Shown: piece by piece, positions 60,601 through 64,000 of the stretch
Layout of the letters: each line of letters starts with the position of its first letter
Numbering within the stretch: position 1 is the first letter of the stretch
NCBI GenBank assembly: GCA_031270665.1
Contig: JAISXD010000050.1
Coordinates: forward strand, 1 to 64,000
Source: Tannerellaceae bacterium
GTDB taxonomy: Bacteria > Bacteroidota > Bacteroidia > Bacteroidales > Tannerellaceae
DNA: 64,000 nt
Reading direction: 5' to 3'
Program-made: the position numbers and the translations under genes
Notes under the pieces: model-generated
What the model saw: the letters and a program-made list of their open reading frames with translations, nothing else
Told to the model about the DNA's origin: nothing
Database searches by the model: none

Positions 60601-60935
60601 AATTCTTCCGCGTCGTCTACCATTGTAATATCAAATCTTGTTTGATTTCCAACGGTAACCGTTTGCGCTTTAAAACCGACATAAGAAAACTTTAATGTTG
60701 CCTGAGGCCTGACATTGATGCTGAAGGCTCCGTTGGCGTCTGTTATCGTCCCGTTGGACGTCCCTGTTTCCAACACTGCAACCCCAACGAGGGGTTCGCC
60801 TCCCGGATCGACAACCTTACCGGTCACTTTTATTCCGCCTTGCGCATAGGCATACGCAAAACCTGAAAAGAGCATACATCCGATCACCAATAACCGGAGT
60901 AAAGCAGGAAATAATAACTTTTTTTGGTTTTTCAT
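57609..60935 (-). CDS. SusC/RagA family TonB-linked outer membrane protein
   Basis: KVTGKVVDPGGEPLVGVAVLETGTSNGTITDANGAFSI; plug KDAKKLGYAATVISSGDLLKSG; 1108 aa. Confidence 0.95.
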   Translation of the reverse strand: MKNQKKLLFPALLRLLVIGCMLFSGFAYAYAQGGIKVTGKVVDPGGEPLVGVAVLETGTSNGTITDANGAFSINVRPQATLKFSYVGFKAQTVTVGNQTRFDITMVDDAEELGEVVVTALGITKDAKKLGYAATVISSGDLLKSGTANLATALYGKASGVNIQSTQGGAAGGVSINLRGLSSINGNTQPLVILNGVPIRNGNASKIGDNNTRDFASLGSGDRIRSNGLVDINPEDIDQLTILKGAAATALYGSEAANGAIVITSKKASGSGVTVDVNASLQANMVAEVPDIQTKYGPGGGYETWTAEQIANNGMKVDAATGKLFPNYTNFQWGAPYDGRDVLYIDGTTRPYSAITTQPWKELFRTGTNQTYNIAINQGSENSTTRFSYTFLKEVPNALTSDYQKHNFNVVGNLKFNDKLSVDYTGNYITQHFVNRAQASIGTYQSWSNMFASFLDIPLMKKMYKTSLGYKNDDRGAGPTPDEKFKYNSNEFVHGVRQTLWDIYDKTSDEVEQRLLASASPTWKITPWLTAKGRIATDYTTSKIIGVNYPEFPAAASTSEGSGGYNTMTKYYQVNYGDIMLMLDKKLNDKFGVTASAGWQGRAETMNSLYLGTNRGLSIEGLYMINNSYSPLDINDQTEKKMELLKTAWVGTLGVSYGDYLYLDITGRQEKSSTLPKDTRNYFYPSASASFLFTDAFSMPSWYDFGKLRLAYGIVGNAPEAYAANMAYTVGSAPGWSYNQVPADLGNEKLKPETTKEFEIGLESKFLNNRLGFEVSYYNRRITDMLLKASLATSSGSNSMWVNSGTMENKGVELSLYGSIIDNRNLTWEVRGNIGFNRNKILKLVEGINFIETGYFAGGIGKNYSTVGRPMGDYVTYINQVVEDGPYKGRKIVNDDGNYMMTQTLEVIGSAMPDATGGIGTSLSYKNFTFDVMTDFRIGGYIFNEVYHYTMTAGVNPETENREGEGFYEHTYDNGLKKQTGIILDGVVSDGKGGWTENKKTIPYEKYIQETYDWGGGGNPNRMLSTSENTWWKLRELSLSYTFKKDLIKNAALKNLTLSVFGRNLCYFYKTIPNYDPETSNGTNWKDQLTIGGSAAPTRTVGVSLRASF

Positions 60936-61020
60936 TGACTTTTAAATTTAATAATTAATAATTAATAGTTTATAGACATATTCTCCGGCAGACGTATTAC
61001 CGAAGGGATTTTTATAGATT

Positions 61021-63432
61021 TTATTCAACCATATAATTCCACCCTGTTTTAGCATAAAATTCTACTACGTTTTCTTCCTTGCAGGAAGTTTCAATTGCTT
61101 TTCCGCCTGCATATACCTTGACAGGTTTTTTAGCCCGAATCCGGCAGGGAGCGTCCTGCGTTGGACGGATGACCGCCTTATTCAATTGCCCGTCTTTCCA
61201 TGACAGGTCAACTCCAAATCCCCCTCTCGCCCGTAATCCTTCAATAGCGCCGGTGGGCCATTGAGCCGGTAGAGCGGGCAGGAGTGAAATTTCCCCGCTA
61301 TGGCTTTGCATCAATAGTTCCGTTATGCCGGCCGTGATTCCCTGAATAGCCTGGTTTCCTTCAAATGAAGGCGTTACATCGCTGTCTTCGGGGTTTGGGT
61401 GGAGACTTATGTCGGTCAGCATCGTATGAAGGATGTTATAAGCTGCTTCCGGTTCTTCAAGGCGTGCGTGCAGGTTGATCTTCCATGCGCCCGACCATCC
61501 TCTGTTAATATCGCCCCGCCTTTTCAACGTCACTTTTACGGCTTCCGCCAGTTCGGGAGAACTCCGTAAGGTGATGTCGTCGTCCGGGTAAGCGGCAAAA
61601 AGATGCGACAGATGGCGATGCATCACATCCCATTCGGTAAAATCGTACACCCATTCTTGTAATTGCCCGAAACGTCCGATCCGGTGCGGCGGCATTTGTT
61701 GTATCACAGTTGACATCAGGCTACTCATTTCCGGATCGGTTTGCAATATCTCCGATGCTTCGATACAGTTACGAAGCAGGTTTCGTATTAACTGGTTATC
61801 GCAGGATGAGCCGAACGAAATGGCAACATTACGCCCCTGTTCATCTTTAAAATGATTCTCGGGAGAAGACGCCGGGCAAGTGACCATATAGCCTGTTACC
61901 GGATCGGTTACCATAAAATCGAGGCAAAACAGGGCGGCGCCTTTCATCAAAGGGTATATTCTCCGCAGATAGTCCGGGTTCCGCCCGTAAAGGTAATGAT
62001 CATACAGTTGTTGCATCAGCCATACGCCTCCCATAGGCCAGGTGGCGTATACCGGTTCGCCATCCGTAGGAGCCGTATTAAACCATACATCCGTTCCATG
62101 ATGCGCACACCATCCCCGGCAGTTATATAATTCTTTCGCCGTACGTTCGCCCGCCTGCGCCAACTGCTCTGCAAAAAGCAGCAGCGATTCGTTGATTTGT
62201 GGAAGGTTCGTGCTTTCTACCGGCCAGTAACATTCCTGCAGATTGATATTCAGCGTCCAGCGCCCTTGCCAGCGCCCTTGCAGATCATCGAGCCACATAT
62301 TATGGTTATTGAAAGCCAGCGTACCTTCGCGCGCTGCCGCCAACAACAGGTAACGGCCATATTGAAAATAGCGCGCTTCGTAAGCCGGGTCAACAGCCCC
62401 GTTGCGGATGCTTTGTAATACTTCTGTGGTAGTCATGCGGGGATTGGGCTCTTTCCCCAGGTCAATACGGCAAGCGGCAAACAAAGGGCAATAATCGTCC
62501 AGATGCCTTTTCAATAATTCTTTATATGAATACCGGGCGGCGGCGGACATATAGCCATAACAACGTTTTTTCTCGTCTCCCGAAACATTATTCCAAGCCA
62601 TCCAGTTGGTTGCTCCCGAAAGGATAAATGTTACCGCATCAGCCTCTTTTATGACGAGTTTGTCATGATCAGCCGCTATACTTCCTCCTTCGGGAACGAT
62701 TTTGAGCCTCGAACTCCATCTCATTTCAGGGGGAAGTATGCGATAACGGTATTCATTTCCCGGATCGGAAATGACCGTTCCTTCCATAATGATTTCGTTG
62801 TTCTCTATACGTACCGTAGCGCTTGGTTGCAAACTTGTAAGCCAGCCCGATACGTTTATTTTCTTTTTATGATCGGCCGTCAACCGCACCACGATTACCT
62901 GGTCGGGATAACTGGCAAAGACCTCCCGGTTATACTTTACGCCATCCAGGAAGTAATTTACCTTGACGATGGCGCTATCCATGCTCAGGCTACGACGATA
63001 CTGCGACGCCTGTTGCTGCTCGTGCCCTTCCATCCGGAAATTCAGGCGTCCCATTGGTTGATAGCGCTGTACGGCTACCGGGTCGCTACCCAGTTTGCGG
63101 GATTCTTCATAAGCTCCCAACCAATCACGGGCAAAGGCATACGCCCGTATTTTTTCCAGCGCTTCAGGCCCTTCCGGGTTATTGGGGTTGTAAGGCCCGC
63201 CTGTCCATAGTGTCTCGTCATTAAAAGCAATTACTTCATGGCCAACCGAACCGGATATCATTGCTCCAAACCGGCCCGTACCAATGGGCAGGCCTTCCCA
63301 GTATTTGGTTGCCGGCGCATCGTACCACCAATTCATCAGTACCTGATTGGCTGTCACTTCCTTTCCTTCCGAACATGAATGGAAGAACGGAATACATACG
63401 GATAAGGCAAAAACAACGAATAACTTTTTCAT
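61021..63432 (-). CDS. GH95-like glycoside hydrolase, second paralogue in the locus
   Basis: NWWYDAPATKYWEGLPIGTGRFGAMISGSVGHEVIAFNDETLWTGGPYNPNNPEG; CYWPVESTNLPQINES. Confidence 0.85.
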   Translation of the reverse strand: MKKLFVVFALSVCIPFFHSCSEGKEVTANQVLMNWWYDAPATKYWEGLPIGTGRFGAMISGSVGHEVIAFNDETLWTGGPYNPNNPEGPEALEKIRAYAFARDWLGAYEESRKLGSDPVAVQRYQPMGRLNFRMEGHEQQQASQYRRSLSMDSAIVKVNYFLDGVKYNREVFASYPDQVIVVRLTADHKKKINVSGWLTSLQPSATVRIENNEIIMEGTVISDPGNEYRYRILPPEMRWSSRLKIVPEGGSIAADHDKLVIKEADAVTFILSGATNWMAWNNVSGDEKKRCYGYMSAAARYSYKELLKRHLDDYCPLFAACRIDLGKEPNPRMTTTEVLQSIRNGAVDPAYEARYFQYGRYLLLAAAREGTLAFNNHNMWLDDLQGRWQGRWTLNINLQECYWPVESTNLPQINESLLLFAEQLAQAGERTAKELYNCRGWCAHHGTDVWFNTAPTDGEPVYATWPMGGVWLMQQLYDHYLYGRNPDYLRRIYPLMKGAALFCLDFMVTDPVTGYMVTCPASSPENHFKDEQGRNVAISFGSSCDNQLIRNLLRNCIEASEILQTDPEMSSLMSTVIQQMPPHRIGRFGQLQEWVYDFTEWDVMHRHLSHLFAAYPDDDITLRSSPELAEAVKVTLKRRGDINRGWSGAWKINLHARLEEPEAAYNILHTMLTDISLHPNPEDSDVTPSFEGNQAIQGITAGITELLMQSHSGEISLLPALPAQWPTGAIEGLRARGGFGVDLSWKDGQLNKAVIRPTQDAPCRIRAKKPVKVYAGGKAIETSCKEENVVEFYAKTGWNYMVE

Positions 63433-63442
63433 ATCTGTTTTT

Positions 63443-64000
63443 TTATTTCGTTATAAATCCGGCGTTTACCCAATTACCATAATCCAGTATATTACGGCTT
63501 CCCGCATCCATACAAACCATATTCAGCCGGCGGCTTCCTTCCGGTATTTCAATATCAAAACGCCAGGGTTCCTGTGTGATACGCATTACCGGACTTTCCG
63601 CCATCATGACGCCGTCAATAAAAAGACGGAAGACCACACTGCTATGCATGGCTAAAAACATGCCACCCGTCCGATCAAGTAGATTCTCATCGATGCCTGC
63701 CAAGGCCACAAATCGCTTGTATTCAGGTTTTATCTCATATTGTACGGATGAAGGAGCACGAAATCCCAATCCTTGTTCGTACGTTTTACCACGAACACGC
63801 AATGCTTTTCCTTCATATGCTTTGTCCGGAGCAGGATACCACAGGCTTTCTTTGACATTTCCGGTATAGTCGTTCGGGATATATTCCAACTCATTCAGCC
63901 GGACATCGGGAAACGGCGGAAGCGTGGGATTCATTTTTACATAATAAGCATAACCAGGTAAGCTGATTTGCCGCCCCTGCCGGAATGCGACGGCCCGTAC
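63443..64000 (-). CDS. C-terminal part of a larger protein with NPCBM-like domain, truncated by window edge
   Basis: Frame stays open upstream of the listed Met to base 64000 (VRAVAFRQGRQISLPGYAYYVK-MNPTLPPFPDV...); KTYEQGLGFRAPSSVQYEI...FRLFIDGVMMAES is NPCBM-like. Confidence 0.75.
   Translation of the reverse strand, partial: VRAVAFRQGRQISLPGYAYYVKMNPTLPPFPDVRLNELEYIPNDYTGNVKESLWYPAPDKAYEGKALRVRGKTYEQGLGFRAPSSVQYEIKPEYKRFVALAGIDENLLDRTGGMFLAMHSSVVFRLFIDGVMMAESPVMRITQEPWRFDIEIPEGSRRLNMVCMDAGSRNILDYGNWVNAGFITK

Noticed and set aside
1-64000. tRNA, rRNA, IS elements, prophage or integrase genes
   Set aside because: No cloverleaf-like intergenic sequence, rRNA segment, transposase or phage protein recognised in the translations or gaps

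Overview
The window is a chromosomal segment from a Bacteroidetes genome, probably Bacteroidales. The evidence is TAnnTTTG-type -7 boxes, a SusC/SusD pair, RprXY-like regulators and typical gene content. Positions 1-46.6 kb are mostly housekeeping genes: a TonB-type outer-membrane receptor with a membrane LytTR regulator, hisHAF-IE, an FtsE-like ATPase, lysC-lysA, serS, a PiT phosphate transporter, a paaK/ACT pair, bamD and rpoZ, envelope genes (LysM, lytic transglycosylase), rpiA, hisGDCB, glycine-lipid-type acyltransferases, kdsB, a Ro60/TROVE protein and an rprXY-like two-component system. Positions 46.7-64 kb form a polysaccharide utilisation locus: two GH95-like enzymes, one GH106-like, one GH3 with PA14, SusD, SusC and an NPCBM-bearing ORF cut by the window edge. 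The most interesting non-coding signals are: (1) a complete transcription attenuator upstream of hisGDCB, with leader peptide MKQNKLHHHHCNNGQ, a pause hairpin, an antiterminator and a terminator; (2) two intergenic arrays of 10-bp palindromic cores repeated at exactly 22 bp, six units between susD and GH3 and four units upstream of serS, with unrelated core sequences but the same pitch and global inverted symmetry; (3) a 41-bp direct repeat made of alternating palindromes; (4) a perfect 21-bp inverted repeat between susD and GH3; (5) a GC-rich element next to the his leader; (6) a frameshifted WbsX/GH99-like gene. All calls come from reading the sequence and supplied translations. No database search was run.
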